This document shows positions 1-8,506 of a DNA stretch of 64,000 nucleotides, piece after piece. Source of the DNA: Superficieibacter sp. 1612_C1 (GTDB lineage Bacteria; Pseudomonadota; Gammaproteobacteria; Enterobacterales; Enterobacteriaceae); assembly GCF_015234305.1 (NCBI RefSeq), contig NZ_JADGMI010000001.1, forward strand, positions 620,001-684,000. The letters run 5' to 3'. The notes beneath the pieces were generated by a model. That model saw only the letters and a program-made list of their open reading frames with translations. It did no database searches and was not told the DNA's origin. How positions within the stretch are numbered: position 1 is the stretch's first letter; every line of letters begins with the position of its first letter. Both the position numbers and the translations under genes were made by a program.

Positions 1-433
1 GCAGTACATCAACGATCTGGCAAATGGTGATACCTGCGTGGCTATCGGCTGGGCGGGGGATGTGTTGCAGGCTGCAAATCGCGCTAAAGAAGCGAAAAAT
101 GGCGTAAACATTGCTTATTCTATTCCGAAAGAGGGTGCACTGGCGTTCTTTGATGTCTTCGCAATGCCTGCGGATGCGAAAAATAAAGAGGAGGCTTATC
201 AGTTCCTCAACTATCTGCTGCGCCCGGATGTGATTGCCCACGTTTCGGATCACATTTATTACGCCAGCGCCAACAAAGCCGCGACGCCGCTGGTCAGCGC
301 TGAAGTACGCAATAATCCGGGGATTTATCCGCCGGACGATGTGCGCGCGAAAATGTTTACCCTTAACGTTCAGGAACCCAAAATCGATCGCGTGAGAACG
401 CGTGCGTGGACGAAGGTGAAAAGCGGTAAATAA
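1..433 (+). CDS. potF: PotF, putrescine-binding periplasmic protein (3' part)
   Basis: This is the periplasmic substrate-binding subunit of the PotFGHI putrescine ABC importer. The window holds only the last 143 codons, in the frame starting at base 2. Counted back from a 370-residue E. coli protein they are residues 228-370. Putrescine-pocket residues known for E. coli PotF fall where expected: Trp244 and Asp247 in a GWAGD motif, Phe276 and Asp278 in FFD, and Tyr314. The stop is followed by about 135 bases before potG, the next gene of the operon. The 5' part lies outside the window. Identification rests on recalled similarity to E. coli PotF, which is very close. Confidence 0.96.
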   Translation, partial: QYINDLANGDTCVAIGWAGDVLQAANRAKEAKNGVNIAYSIPKEGALAFFDVFAMPADAKNKEEAYQFLNYLLRPDVIAHVSDHIYYASANKAATPLVSAEVRNNPGIYPPDDVRAKMFTLNVQEPKIDRVRTRAWTKVKSGK

Positions 434-568
434 CGGCGGATAAGTTTGCCCGCGACGTTAACGCTGGCGGGCAACCTCTTCTCCTGGCCGGGCACGCTTC
501 GTTGTCCGGTACCTCGCACCATCCTGATGCATTTGCACCATTTTTGTTTTATGCCGGAGAGCAACTGA

Positions 569-1702
569 GTGAATGACGCGATCCTCCGCCCGCAGGCGAA
601 AACCCGTAAAGCGCTGACACCGCTGCTGGAAATCCGCAATCTGACGAAATCTTTCGACGGTCAGCATGCCGTGGACGATGTCAGCCTGACTATCTATAAA
701 GGCGAAATCTTTGCCCTGCTGGGCGCGTCCGGCTGTGGTAAATCCACGCTGTTGCGCATGCTGGCAGGCTTCGAACAGCCCACCGCCGGGCAAATTGTTC
801 TCGATGGCGTGGACCTGGCCCATGTGCCGCCGTATCAACGTCCCATCAATATGATGTTTCAATCCTATGCGCTTTTCCCGCACATGACCGTTGAGCAAAA
901 TATCGCCTTTGGCCTGAAGCAGGATAAGCTGCCGAAAAGCGAAATCAGTGCCCGAGTGGCGGAAATGCTGGCGCTGGTGCATATGCAGGAATTCGCCAAA
1001 CGCAAGCCGCACCAGCTTTCCGGCGGTCAGCGGCAACGCGTGGCGCTGGCTCGTAGCCTGGCGAAACGTCCCAAATTGCTGCTGCTGGATGAGCCGATGG
1101 GCGCGCTGGATAAAAAACTGCGCGACCGGATGCAGCTTGAAGTGGTGGATATTCTGGAGCGCGTCGGTGCAACCTGCGTGATGGTGACGCACGATCAGGA
1201 GGAAGCGATGACCATGGCCGGGCGCATCGCCATTATGAACCGGGGAAAATTCGCCCAGATTGGCGAGCCGGAAGAGATTTACGAGCATCCCACCACCCGC
1301 TACAGCGCGGAATTTATCGGCTCGGTAAACGTGTTTGAAGGATTGCTGAAATCGCGGGAAGACGATGGCCTGATCATTGAATCACCGGGGCTGGTCCATC
1401 CGCTGAAAGTCGATCCGGACGCCTCCGTGGTTGATAACGTTCCGGTTTACATCGCCCTGCGTCCGGAAAAAATCATGCTCTGCGATGAGGTCCCGGCGGA
1501 CGGTTTCAACTTCGCCGTGGGTGAGGTAGTGCATATTGCCTATCTCGGCGATTTGTCGATTTACCACGTGCGGCTAAAAAGCGGGCAGATGCTGAGCGCT
1601 CAGCTACAGAACGATCATCGCTATCGCAAAGGGACGCCGACCTGGGGCGATGAGGTGCGTCTGTGCTGGGACGCAGATAGCTGTGTGGTACTGACGGTTT
1701 AA
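569..1702 (+). CDS. potG: PotG, putrescine ABC transporter ATPase
   Basis: This is the cytoplasmic ATPase that drives putrescine uptake through PotH and PotI. The 377 residues match the E. coli length. Walker A (GASGCGKST, about residues 52-60), the ABC signature LSGGQ (about 152-156) and Walker B LLLLDEP (about 172-178) are all present. The C-terminal roughly 130 residues form the regulatory TOBE-type domain of spermidine/putrescine ATPases. The chosen start is GTG at 569, preceded by a GGAGA-type ribosome site, and it reproduces the E. coli N-terminus (MNDAI). PotH begins 9 bases after the stop. The gene is intact and unremarkable. Confidence 0.97.
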   Translation: MNDAILRPQAKTRKALTPLLEIRNLTKSFDGQHAVDDVSLTIYKGEIFALLGASGCGKSTLLRMLAGFEQPTAGQIVLDGVDLAHVPPYQRPINMMFQSYALFPHMTVEQNIAFGLKQDKLPKSEISARVAEMLALVHMQEFAKRKPHQLSGGQRQRVALARSLAKRPKLLLLDEPMGALDKKLRDRMQLEVVDILERVGATCVMVTHDQEEAMTMAGRIAIMNRGKFAQIGEPEEIYEHPTTRYSAEFIGSVNVFEGLLKSREDDGLIIESPGLVHPLKVDPDASVVDNVPVYIALRPEKIMLCDEVPADGFNFAVGEVVHIAYLGDLSIYHVRLKSGQMLSAQLQNDHRYRKGTPTWGDEVRLCWDADSCVVLTV

Positions 1703-1711
1703 GGAGCGGCA

Positions 1712-2665
1712 ATGAGTACATTAGAACCCCCGGCTCGCGCCCGTCAACCAGGCGGTGTTGCACGCTGGCTGGCAAAAATGCAGATGAAGCACGGGCGTAA
1801 GCTGGTGATCGCGCTGCCTTATCTCTGGCTGACCTTGCTGTTTCTGCTGCCGTTTTTGATTGTCTTTAAAATTAGCCTCGCGGAGATGGCGCGTGCCATT
1901 CCACCCTATACCGATCTTATGGAATGGGCGGACGGGCAACTGTCGATTACCCTCAATCTCGGTAATTTTCTGCAACTGACCGACGATCCGCTCTATTTTG
2001 AAGCCTATCTTCAGTCGTTGCAGGTGGCGGCGATTTCAACGTTGTGCTGTCTGGCGCTGGGCTACCCGATGGCCTGGGCCGTCGCGCACAGCAAGCCTTC
2101 AACGCGCAATATTTTGCTGCTGCTGGTACTTCTGCCGTCGTGGACGTCGTTTTTGATCCGCGTGTATGCGTGGATGGGCATACTCAAAAACAACGGCGTG
2201 CTGAATAACGTTTTACTGTGGCTCGGGGTTATCGATCAGCCGCTGACTATCCTACATACCAATCTGGCGGTTTATATCGGCATCGTGTATGCCTATCTGC
2301 CGTTTATGGTGCTGCCAATTTATACCGCGCTGACGCGTATTGATTATTCGCTGGTGGAAGCGGCGTTGGATCTCGGCGCACGTCCGATGAAGACCTTTTT
2401 CAGCGTGATCGTGCCGCTAACCAAAGGCGGGATTATTGCCGGGTCGATGCTGGTGTTTATTCCGGCGGTTGGGGAATTTGTGATCCCCGAACTGCTCGGC
2501 GGCCCGGACAGCATTATGATCGGTCGCGTGCTGTGGCAGGAGTTCTTTAATAATCGCGACTGGCCGGTCGCGTCTGCGGTGGCAATCGTGATGCTTTTGC
2601 TGCTGATCGTGCCGATCATGTGGTTCCATAAGCATCAACAAAAAACGGTGGGGGAGAACGGATGA
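1712..2665 (+). CDS. potH: PotH, putrescine ABC permease
   Basis: This is one of two inner-membrane permeases of the PotFGHI importer. The 317 residues begin with a basic cytoplasmic tail, followed by a first membrane segment at about residues 31-53. Several further hydrophobic segments follow. The conserved cytoplasmic EAA loop (about 216-235, VEAALDLGA...P) docks with PotG. An AAGGAG-like ribosome site sits just upstream of the ATG. The stop overlaps the potI start (ATGA), so the two permeases are translationally coupled, as expected for a heterodimeric channel. Confidence 0.97.
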   Translation: MSTLEPPARARQPGGVARWLAKMQMKHGRKLVIALPYLWLTLLFLLPFLIVFKISLAEMARAIPPYTDLMEWADGQLSITLNLGNFLQLTDDPLYFEAYLQSLQVAAISTLCCLALGYPMAWAVAHSKPSTRNILLLLVLLPSWTSFLIRVYAWMGILKNNGVLNNVLLWLGVIDQPLTILHTNLAVYIGIVYAYLPFMVLPIYTALTRIDYSLVEAALDLGARPMKTFFSVIVPLTKGGIIAGSMLVFIPAVGEFVIPELLGGPDSIMIGRVLWQEFFNNRDWPVASAVAIVMLLLLIVPIMWFHKHQQKTVGENG

Positions 2666-3507
2666 ATAATCTGCCGGTAGTACGCTCGCCGTGGCGAACT
2701 CTTATTCTGATCGTCGGGTTTACGTTTCTCTATGCCCCAATGCTGATGCTGGTCGTTTACTCCTTCAACAGCTCAAAACTGGTGACGGTGTGGGCAGGCT
2801 GGTCAACGCGCTGGTACGGTGAGCTGTTTCGCGACGACGCGATGATGAGCGCGGTGGGATTGAGCTTAACCATCGCCGCCTGTGCGGCAACGATGGCGGC
2901 GATCCTCGGGACGATTGCCGCGGTGGTGATGGTGCGCTTTGGCCGTTTTCGCGGCTCGAACGGTTTCGCCTTTATGATCACTGCGCCACTGGTGATGCCG
3001 GATGTGATCACCGGCCTGTCGCTGCTGCTGCTGTTTGTTGCGCTGGCGCATGCGATTGGCTGGCCTGCCGATCGCGGCATGCTCACTATCTGGCTGGCGC
3101 ACGTTACCTTCTGTACTGCCTACGTGGCGGTGGTGATTTCGTCGCGTCTGCGCGAACTGGATCGTTCGATTGAAGAGGCGGCGATGGACCTGGGTGCCGC
3201 GCCGCTGAAGGTTTTCTTCGTCATTACCCTGCCGATGATTATGCCGGCGGTGGTTTCTGGCTGGCTGCTGGCATTTACCCTGTCGCTGGACGATCTGGTG
3301 ATTGCCAGCTTCGTGTCGGGTCCGGGGGCGACGACGTTGCCCATGTTAGTCTTCTCCAGCGTGCGGATGGGGGTTAACCCGGAGATTAATGCGCTGGCAA
3401 CGCTGATCCTTGGCGTGGTCGGAATTGTCGGATTTATCGCCTGGTGTTTGATGGCGCGCGCAGAAAAGCAGCGGACGAGAGATATCCAGCGTGCAAGACG
3501 CGGATGA
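2662..3507 (+). CDS. potI: PotI, putrescine ABC permease
   Basis: This is the second permease subunit of the putrescine importer, 281 residues with about six hydrophobic segments. An EAA loop (EEAAMDLGAAP, about residues 171-181) provides the ATPase contact. The start overlaps the potH stop by four bases (ATGA). It is the last gene of the operon: a strong hairpin with a U-tract follows about 150 bases downstream. The C-terminal tail is short and basic, as in E. coli PotI. Confidence 0.97.
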   Translation: MNNLPVVRSPWRTLILIVGFTFLYAPMLMLVVYSFNSSKLVTVWAGWSTRWYGELFRDDAMMSAVGLSLTIAACAATMAAILGTIAAVVMVRFGRFRGSNGFAFMITAPLVMPDVITGLSLLLLFVALAHAIGWPADRGMLTIWLAHVTFCTAYVAVVISSRLRELDRSIEEAAMDLGAAPLKVFFVITLPMIMPAVVSGWLLAFTLSLDDLVIASFVSGPGATTLPMLVFSSVRMGVNPEINALATLILGVVGIVGFIAWCLMARAEKQRTRDIQRARRG

Positions 3508-3654
3508 TGCGCCTAAAATCTTTGCAGAAATGGGCAATCGGTACGATTGATGACAAACCGTCCGTGGAACGCGGGGCGACCGCCGGGTGGGGCCTCCCTC
3601 CGGGAACCCAATCTTGGCGTTTCCCCTGACCATCCCTTTTGTCAGCAGTCTGTC

Positions 3655-3683
3655 GGTGCCGCCTTTTAGCGGCACCGTTTTTC
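3655..3683 (+). terminator. Rho-independent terminator of the pot operon
   Basis: An eight-base-pair stem (GGTGCCGC paired with GCGGCACC) with a six-base loop is followed by GTTTTTC. It ends the potFGHI transcript, and the terminator tail runs straight into the ybjO ribosome site. Confidence 0.85.
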
Positions 3684-3699
3684 ATGGAAGGCGACCATA

Positions 3700-4173
3700 T
3701 TGGGATTTTTTACTAAAACTCGCCGCTCTGGCGCTCGTCTGAACGTCCCTGCCCTGGTGCAGGTGGCGGCGATTGCGATCATCCTGATTCGCTGCGTTGA
3801 CCTGCTGATGCTGTTTAACCTGCTGGGCTGGAAAGGACTCCAGGAACTGATCTTTCGTAGCGCCCAGACCTGGAGCCTGACGCTGGTGTTTATGGCGAGT
3901 CTGGTGCTGCTGTTTGTCGATATCCTCTGTGCTTTCTCAGTGGTCAAGGGGCGAAGCTGGGCGCGCTGGCTCTATCTGTTCGCCCAGGCGTCAGCAGGTG
4001 CGTATTTGTGGGCCGCTTCCATTGGCTACGGTTATCCGGAACTTTTCAGCATCGCCGGAGAGAGCCGGGGTGAAATTTTTCACGCGTTAGTGATGCAGAA
4101 ATTGCCGGATATTATGGTCCTGATGCTGCTTTTTCTCCCGTCGCCCAGCCGCCGCTTTTTCCGTCTGCAATAA
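3700..4173 (+). CDS. ybjO: YbjO, predicted inner-membrane protein
   Basis: This is a small membrane protein of unknown function, 157 residues and similar throughout to E. coli YbjO (about 162). Hydrophobic segments are visible at about residues 19-42, 57-80, 90-112 and 128-146. The start is taken as TTG at 3700. A GGAAGG site ends about 8 bases upstream, the protein then begins MGFF as in the E. coli family, and I found no in-frame ATG between the terminator and this codon. An ATG at 3684 is in another frame. No catalytic motif is visible. It stands alone between the pot terminator and rlmC. Confidence 0.85.
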   Translation: MGFFTKTRRSGARLNVPALVQVAAIAIILIRCVDLLMLFNLLGWKGLQELIFRSAQTWSLTLVFMASLVLLFVDILCAFSVVKGRSWARWLYLFAQASAGAYLWAASIGYGYPELFSIAGESRGEIFHALVMQKLPDIMVLMLLFLPSPSRRFFRLQ

Positions 4174-4215
4174 CAGTGGTACAATCGCCGCCCCTGAAAT
4201 TCAGAAGGTTTTATT

Positions 4216-5343
4216 ATGCAGTGCGCACTTTATGACGCCGGTCGCTGTCGCTCCTGTCAGTGGATTGATCAGCCGGTTGCCGATCAACTCTCCACCAAAA
4301 TGGCCGATCTTCGTGCATTGCTCGGCACGCTATCGGTGGGAGAGTGGTGCGCGCCGGTAAGTGGACCGGAGCAGGCATTTCGTAATAAGGCCAAAATGGT
4401 GGTAAGTGGCAGCGTGGAAAAGCCGCTGCTCGGCATGCTGCACCGCGATGGTACGCCGGAAGATCTCACCTCCTGTCCGCTCTATCCCGCTTCCTTCTCG
4501 GCGGTTTTTTCCGCGCTTAAACCTTTTATTGCCCGCGCCGGGCTGACGCCCTATAACGTGGCGCGTAAACGCGGAGAGCTGAAATATCTGTTGCTGACCG
4601 AAAGCCAGCAGGATGGCGGGATGATGTTACGCTTCGTCCTGCGTTCCGAAGCGAAACTGGCACAGCTGAGCGCGGCGCTACCAGCATTACAGGCGCAACT
4701 CCCGCAGCTAAACGTGATTTCAGTGAATATTCAGCCGGTCCATATGGCGATTATGGAAGGTGAGAAAGAGATCTTCCTCACCGATCAGCAGGCGCTGGCC
4801 GAGCAATTTAATAACGTGCCGCTGTGGATCCGCCCGCAGAGTTTTTTCCAGACTAACCCGACCGTTGCCAGCCGTCTGTATGCCACTGCCCGCGCGTGGG
4901 TGCGGGAATTGCCGGTACAGCATATGTGGGATCTGTTCTGCGGTGTTGGCGGCTTCGGCCTGCATTGTGCCACGCCTGAGATGAAACTGACGGGAATAGA
5001 AATTGCCCCGGAAGCGATTGCCTGCGCCAGACAATCCGCTGAGCAATTGGGGCTGCATAATCTGCATTTTCAGGCGCTGGATTCCACGGCGTTTGCGACC
5101 GGGCAGGGCGATGTTCCCGATCTGGTGCTGGTCAACCCGCCACGCCGGGGGATTGGTCAGGCGCTATGTGATTATCTCAGCAAGATGGCCCCGTCATTTA
5201 TTATCTACTCCAGTTGTAACGCACAAACGATGGCGAAAGATTTGCAGCAACTTCCGGGCTATCGGATTGCGCGCGTACAACTTTTTGACATGTTCCCGCA
5301 TACTGCCCATTATGAAGTGTTGACGCTACTCATGCGCGATTAA
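4216..5343 (+). CDS. rlmC: RlmC, 23S rRNA (uracil-747-C5) methyltransferase
   Basis: RlmC transfers a methyl group from S-adenosylmethionine to C5 of U747 in 23S rRNA. The 375 residues equal the E. coli length. The iron-sulfur cysteines are at the N-terminus (C3, C11, C14) with a fourth in the SCPLYP motif near residue 87. The SAM-binding motif [12 protein letters not shown] lies at about 239-250, the substrate motif NPPRRG at about 307-312, and the catalytic cysteine in YSSCN at about 332-336. The start ATG at 4216 has an AGAAGG ribosome site. It is followed after 19 bases by an additional gene not present in K-12. Confidence 0.97.
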   Translation: MQCALYDAGRCRSCQWIDQPVADQLSTKMADLRALLGTLSVGEWCAPVSGPEQAFRNKAKMVVSGSVEKPLLGMLHRDGTPEDLTSCPLYPASFSAVFSALKPFIARAGLTPYNVARKRGELKYLLLTESQQDGGMMLRFVLRSEAKLAQLSAALPALQAQLPQLNVISVNIQPVHMAIMEGEKEIFLTDQQALAEQFNNVPLWIRPQSFFQTNPTVASRLYATARAWVRELPVQHMWDLFCGVGGFGLHCATPEMKLTGIEIAPEAIACARQSAEQLGLHNLHFQALDSTAFATGQGDVPDLVLVNPPRRGIGQALCDYLSKMAPSFIIYSSCNAQTMAKDLQQLPGYRIARVQLFDMFPHTAHYEVLTLLMRD

Positions 5344-5362
5344 CATTACCAGAGGGAAAGGT

Positions 5363-5962
5363 ATGCGAACGCCTTCACGTTTTCTTTTTGCTGCGCCACA
5401 GGCACGGTTCAATGCAACCGGCTGGCTGGTGATTGCTTTGCTATGCGCCGCGCTTCTGTACGGGTTTTATCGTATGGTTGCGGCTTTTATCATTGATGGC
5501 GACCCGCTGATTTTTTTTATTTCGGCTCTCGTGGCGTGGCTGGTGATTGCCAGTATCCGGGGTAACCGCCAGTGGCGTGTGCATCTTCGTACGCTGGCTC
5601 AGCAGCGCAGGGATTACAGTATCTGTGATTTTGCCCGCAGCTTTGATTCGCGTGAGGTGGATACGTGGATTATCCGTGCCGTCTGGAATGTGTTGAGTGA
5701 AGGGGTAAACCGGGACGGCCCGGATGGGTTTACGGTGCCGATTTTCGCTGACGACCGCCTGGCAGATGAGTTTATGCTGGAAGATGACGAGGATCTGCTG
5801 GATACCCTGGAAGAGATGGCGCACAGAGCCGGGCGCAGCACTGAATTGTTGGGCACGGAAGGGTTTTCCGGTCCGGTGATCACCGTGCGGGATGCCGTGC
5901 TGTTGCTGAACGCGTTGCCGATGACCGGGGAGCGCAAGGGGCGGATGTGGACCGCGGTGTGA
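5363..5962 (+). CDS. Unrecognised inner-membrane protein with acyl-carrier-like C-terminal domain
   Basis: I do not recognise this 199-residue protein by name. It starts with two hydrophobic segments (about residues 20-44 and 48-65) separated by a short acidic turn. A basic stretch and a soluble C-terminal domain follow. Residues about 127-185 look like an acyl-carrier or DUF1493-type fold: an acidic DDRLADEF-type helix start, an acidic EDDEDLL where carrier proteins carry DSL, a helix DTLEEMAHRAG, then a TVRDAV helix near 174-179. The phosphopantetheine serine is replaced by acidic residues, so it should not carry an acyl chain if this reading is right. The GAGGGAAAGG ribosome site and the 19-base gap after rlmC suggest cotranscription. 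Base composition is like the neighbours. The family assignment is tentative. Confidence 0.75.
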   Translation: MRTPSRFLFAAPQARFNATGWLVIALLCAALLYGFYRMVAAFIIDGDPLIFFISALVAWLVIASIRGNRQWRVHLRTLAQQRRDYSICDFARSFDSREVDTWIIRAVWNVLSEGVNRDGPDGFTVPIFADDRLADEFMLEDDEDLLDTLEEMAHRAGRSTELLGTEGFSGPVITVRDAVLLLNALPMTGERKGRMWTAV

Positions 5963-6000
5963 TCGTCAGCCCAAACAATTTTCGGCTGCGGTGCCTTTTA

Positions 6001-6134
6001 TGCCGGGTGGCGGCTACGCCTTACCCGGCCTACGAAAATCCAGCCCTTTCAGTCAGTTAATCCCGCTGCAAGCAAAATTCCACCGAAGTTCGCCGTTCAT
6101 CTGTAGGCCCGCGCAAGCGAAGCGCCGCCGGGCA
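6001..6134. repeat. BIME: inverted pair of REP palindromes
   Basis: Two REP-like sequences in opposite orientation lie at 6001-6033 (GCCGGGTGGCGGC...GGCCTAC type) and 6102-6134 (GTAGGCCC...GCCGGGC type), about 70 bases apart. They sit between the convergent 5363 gene and artJ. This is the usual position of enterobacterial BIMEs, where they protect mRNA ends and bind gyrase or IHF. Confidence 0.85.
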
Positions 6135-6159
6135 CGTTCGGCTTATCGGGCCTGAAAAC

Positions 6160-6891
6160 TTACTGCGGGAACCACTGGTCGCTGATTTTTTGATACGTAC
6201 CGTTATCTTTAATCGCTTTCAGCGCGGCGTTCAGTTTTTCCAGCAGCGCTTTATTATCCGGGCGAACGGCAATGCCAAGGCCGGTGCCGAAGTACTGCGG
6301 GTCCGTCACTTTCTCGGTTGCGGTGCCCAGCTGCGGATTGGTTTTCAGCCACTCGTTGACCACGGCGGTATCGCCAAATACGCCATCAATACGGCCATTT
6401 TTCAGGTCTATAATCGCATTCTGATAGCTGTCATAGGCCACGGTTTTGACTTCCGGATGCTTATCCTGAATATATTTCTGATGCGTGGTGCCGTTTTCCA
6501 TCCCGATACGTTTGCCCTTCAAATCGGCAAAGGTTTTGTAAGCATCTTTTTTCGCGATAACCACCGCGGAGTTAGCGTAGTACGGCTGGGTAAAGGCAAC
6601 CTGTTTGCTACGTTCAGGCGTAATGTCCATTCCGGAAATCACCGCATCATATTTTTTGAATTTTAGCGACGGGATCAGGCTGTCAAACGCGTGATTGGTA
6701 AAGGTGCAATCGGCCTGCATTTGGGTGCACAGGGCTTTTGCCAGGTCAATATCAAACCCAACGATCTGGTTGCTGGCATCCAGCGATTCAAAAGGAGGAT
6801 AGGTAGCAGAGACGCCAAAGTTGATTTTGTCTGCGGCGCTCGCGCCCGCTGCGAAAGTGGCAAGTAGTGCGGCCAGAACTAACTTTTTCAT
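6160..6891 (-). CDS. artJ: ArtJ, arginine-binding periplasmic protein
   Basis: ArtJ is the arginine-specific periplasmic receptor for the ArtQMP importer. The 243 residues from ATG at 6891 match the E. coli length. An N-terminal signal peptide (MKKLVLAALLA...ASA, cleavage after about residue 19) precedes a solute-binding domain of the family-3 type. Ligand-site motifs TYPPFES, GMDITPERS and DSYQNA are visible. A longer upstream reading was rejected because the signal peptide starts at this Met. It has its own promoter with a double ArgR-type operator about 70-105 bases upstream, separate from artPIQM. It is paralogous to ArtI, about 1.6 kb further on. Confidence 0.96.
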   Translation of the reverse strand: MKKLVLAALLATFAAGASAADKINFGVSATYPPFESLDASNQIVGFDIDLAKALCTQMQADCTFTNHAFDSLIPSLKFKKYDAVISGMDITPERSKQVAFTQPYYANSAVVIAKKDAYKTFADLKGKRIGMENGTTHQKYIQDKHPEVKTVAYDSYQNAIIDLKNGRIDGVFGDTAVVNEWLKTNPQLGTATEKVTDPQYFGTGLGIAVRPDNKALLEKLNAALKAIKDNGTYQKISDQWFPQ

Positions 6892-6960
6892 GATGAAGCT
6901 CCCGTCGGTCAATCTTATGTGGTGTGCCGGTAAGCGGCGTAAAAATACAATGCCACTATT

Positions 6961-6995
6961 TGAATTTGTATGCAATATAAATGAGTATTTATTGT
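6961..6995 (-). promoter_or_regulatory. Tandem ARG boxes upstream of artJ
   Basis: Two imperfect palindromes resemble the ArgR consensus TGAATaattATTCA: 6961-6974 (TGAATTTGTATGCA) and 6982-6995 (TGAGTATTTATTGT). Their starts are 21 bases apart, the spacing normal for paired ARG boxes. ArgR repression of artJ by arginine is established in E. coli. Its operation here is inferred. Confidence 0.7.
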
Positions 6996-7003
6996 TTTAA
7001 TGG

Positions 7004-7038
7004 CATAAAAAAGCGGATAAGTGAGAGGCTTATCCGCT
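7004..7038 (-). terminator. Rho-independent terminator after artM
   Basis: A ten-base-pair stem (AGCGGATAAG with CTTATCCGCT, seven-base loop at 7012-7038) is followed on the minus strand by TTTTTTATG. It closes the artPIQM transcript before the separately promoted artJ. Confidence 0.85.
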
Positions 7039-7115
7039 GAGGGTTTTCATGCTTATGCAATCGGCATCGCAGGTTCCCGGCAGATCGGGATGCAGCATCA
7101 TGCGACGGCTTATGC

Positions 7116-7784
7116 TCAGTTACGGCGCTCAAACACCAGCGCGCGGCGCTCAATCAGACGCATCAGCAGGGTTAGCAGGCCGTTGACCACCAGATAGATC
7201 AAACCCGCTGCGCCAAATACCATCACGTCGTAGGTGCGTCCGTACATCAGCTGGCCATGTCCCATCACTTCCATCAGCGTGATGGTGTAGGCCAGAGAGG
7301 TACTTTTAAACACCAGCACCACCTCGTTGGAATATGAGGAGAGGGCACGTTTAAACGCATAGGGCAGCAAAATCGCGAGGGTGTCTTTCTTACTCATTCC
7401 CAGCGCGCCACAGGACTGCCACTGGCCGTCCGGAATCGCCCGGATGGCACCGTAGAACAGCTGCGTGGTATACGCGGCGCTGTTCAACGACAGGGCGATC
7501 AGCGCGCACAGCCACGGCTCGGAAATTAAGTGCCAGATCAGCGGATAATCCTGTAGCGTCGGAAACTGGCCCGGACCGTAGTAAATCAGGAAGATCTGCA
7601 CCAGCAGCGGCGTACCGGTAAAGAGGGTGATATAGACACGCACGATCCACACCAGTACCGGCGTTTTTAGCGTCAGGATAATGGTGAAAATCAACGCCAG
7701 GATCAGGGCAACAACAATCGAAGCCACCGTCAGCGTCAGACTGGTATGCAGTCCCTTCAGAAGCTCAGGTAAATACTCAAACAT
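7116..7784 (-). CDS. artM: ArtM, arginine ABC permease
   Basis: ArtM is an inner-membrane permease subunit of the arginine importer, working with ArtQ and the ATPase ArtP. The 222 residues contain about five hydrophobic segments of the His/Glu/Gln/Arg permease family. The cytoplasmic coupling loop (AIRAIPDGQWQSCGALG, about residues 114-130) is visible. The ATG overlaps the artQ stop by one base (TGATG), indicating translational coupling. A terminator lies about 78 bases downstream. Confidence 0.96.
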   Translation of the reverse strand: MFEYLPELLKGLHTSLTLTVASIVVALILALIFTIILTLKTPVLVWIVRVYITLFTGTPLLVQIFLIYYGPGQFPTLQDYPLIWHLISEPWLCALIALSLNSAAYTTQLFYGAIRAIPDGQWQSCGALGMSKKDTLAILLPYAFKRALSSYSNEVVLVFKSTSLAYTITLMEVMGHGQLMYGRTYDVMVFGAAGLIYLVVNGLLTLLMRLIERRALVFERRN

Positions 7785-8500
7785 CAGCCCGGCCTCCGTT
7801 CAAAACGCGTCGCGCGCAGGTCAATACGCTTAAGGATGTACTGGCTCAATAACGTAATCACCAGATAAATCGCCGCCGCCACGATATACCAGGTAAAGGG
7901 CTCCTGAGTTCGCGTGGCGATGCTTTTGGTTTGCAGCATCAAATCGTTAACGCTGATAAGCGACACCAGCGCGGTATCTTTCAGCAGCACCAGCCACTGA
8001 TTGCCGAGACCCGGCAGCGCGTGCCGCCACATTTGTGGCATCACCAGGCGGAAAAAGATCGCACTCTTAGAAAGGCCCAGCGCCTGACCCGATTCCCACT
8101 GTCCCATCGGCACTGCTTTCAGCGCGCCGCGCAGGGTTTGCGAAGCATAGGCAGCGTAGAGTAAGGAAAGCGCAATGACGCCGCACAGGAACGGACTGAC
8201 GTCAAAGTTTTCAATCTCCATCTGCACCGGGATCTGGGTGAAGCCGAGGTTAATCGAGAAACCATCAGACAGCGTCAGCAGTAGCTGTGAGGAGCCAAAA
8301 TAGATAAACAGGACCACCAGGATTTCCGGTAGCCCGCGCATAATCGTCACCAGCGCCGTGCCCAGCCACGCGACGGGACGCCATTTTACTGACTCCCAGA
8401 CCGCGAACAGCATTGCCAGCGCCAGGCCAATGACCAGCGCACAAACGGCAAGGCCGACGGTCATCCCGGCGGCGCTTGCAAGAGGAAAGAATTCGTTCAT
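7784..8500 (-). CDS. artQ: ArtQ, arginine ABC permease
   Basis: ArtQ is the second permease of the arginine importer, 238 residues from the start MNEFF as in E. coli. A Met codon one position upstream is also possible. Multiple hydrophobic segments and a coupling loop ([17 protein letters not shown], about residues 126-142) are visible. The stop overlaps the artM start. It follows artI by only 6 bases, so it lies inside the artPIQM operon. Confidence 0.96.
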   Translation of the reverse strand: MNEFFPLASAAGMTVGLAVCALVIGLALAMLFAVWESVKWRPVAWLGTALVTIMRGLPEILVVLFIYFGSSQLLLTLSDGFSINLGFTQIPVQMEIENFDVSPFLCGVIALSLLYAAYASQTLRGALKAVPMGQWESGQALGLSKSAIFFRLVMPQMWRHALPGLGNQWLVLLKDTALVSLISVNDLMLQTKSIATRTQEPFTWYIVAAAIYLVITLLSQYILKRIDLRATRFERRPG

Positions 8501-8506
8501 CAAAGA

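Noticed and set aside
3444-3629. A 61-codon frame starting inside the end of potI
   Set aside because: It overlaps potI in another frame, lacks a ribosome site, and the peptide is unlike any known leader.
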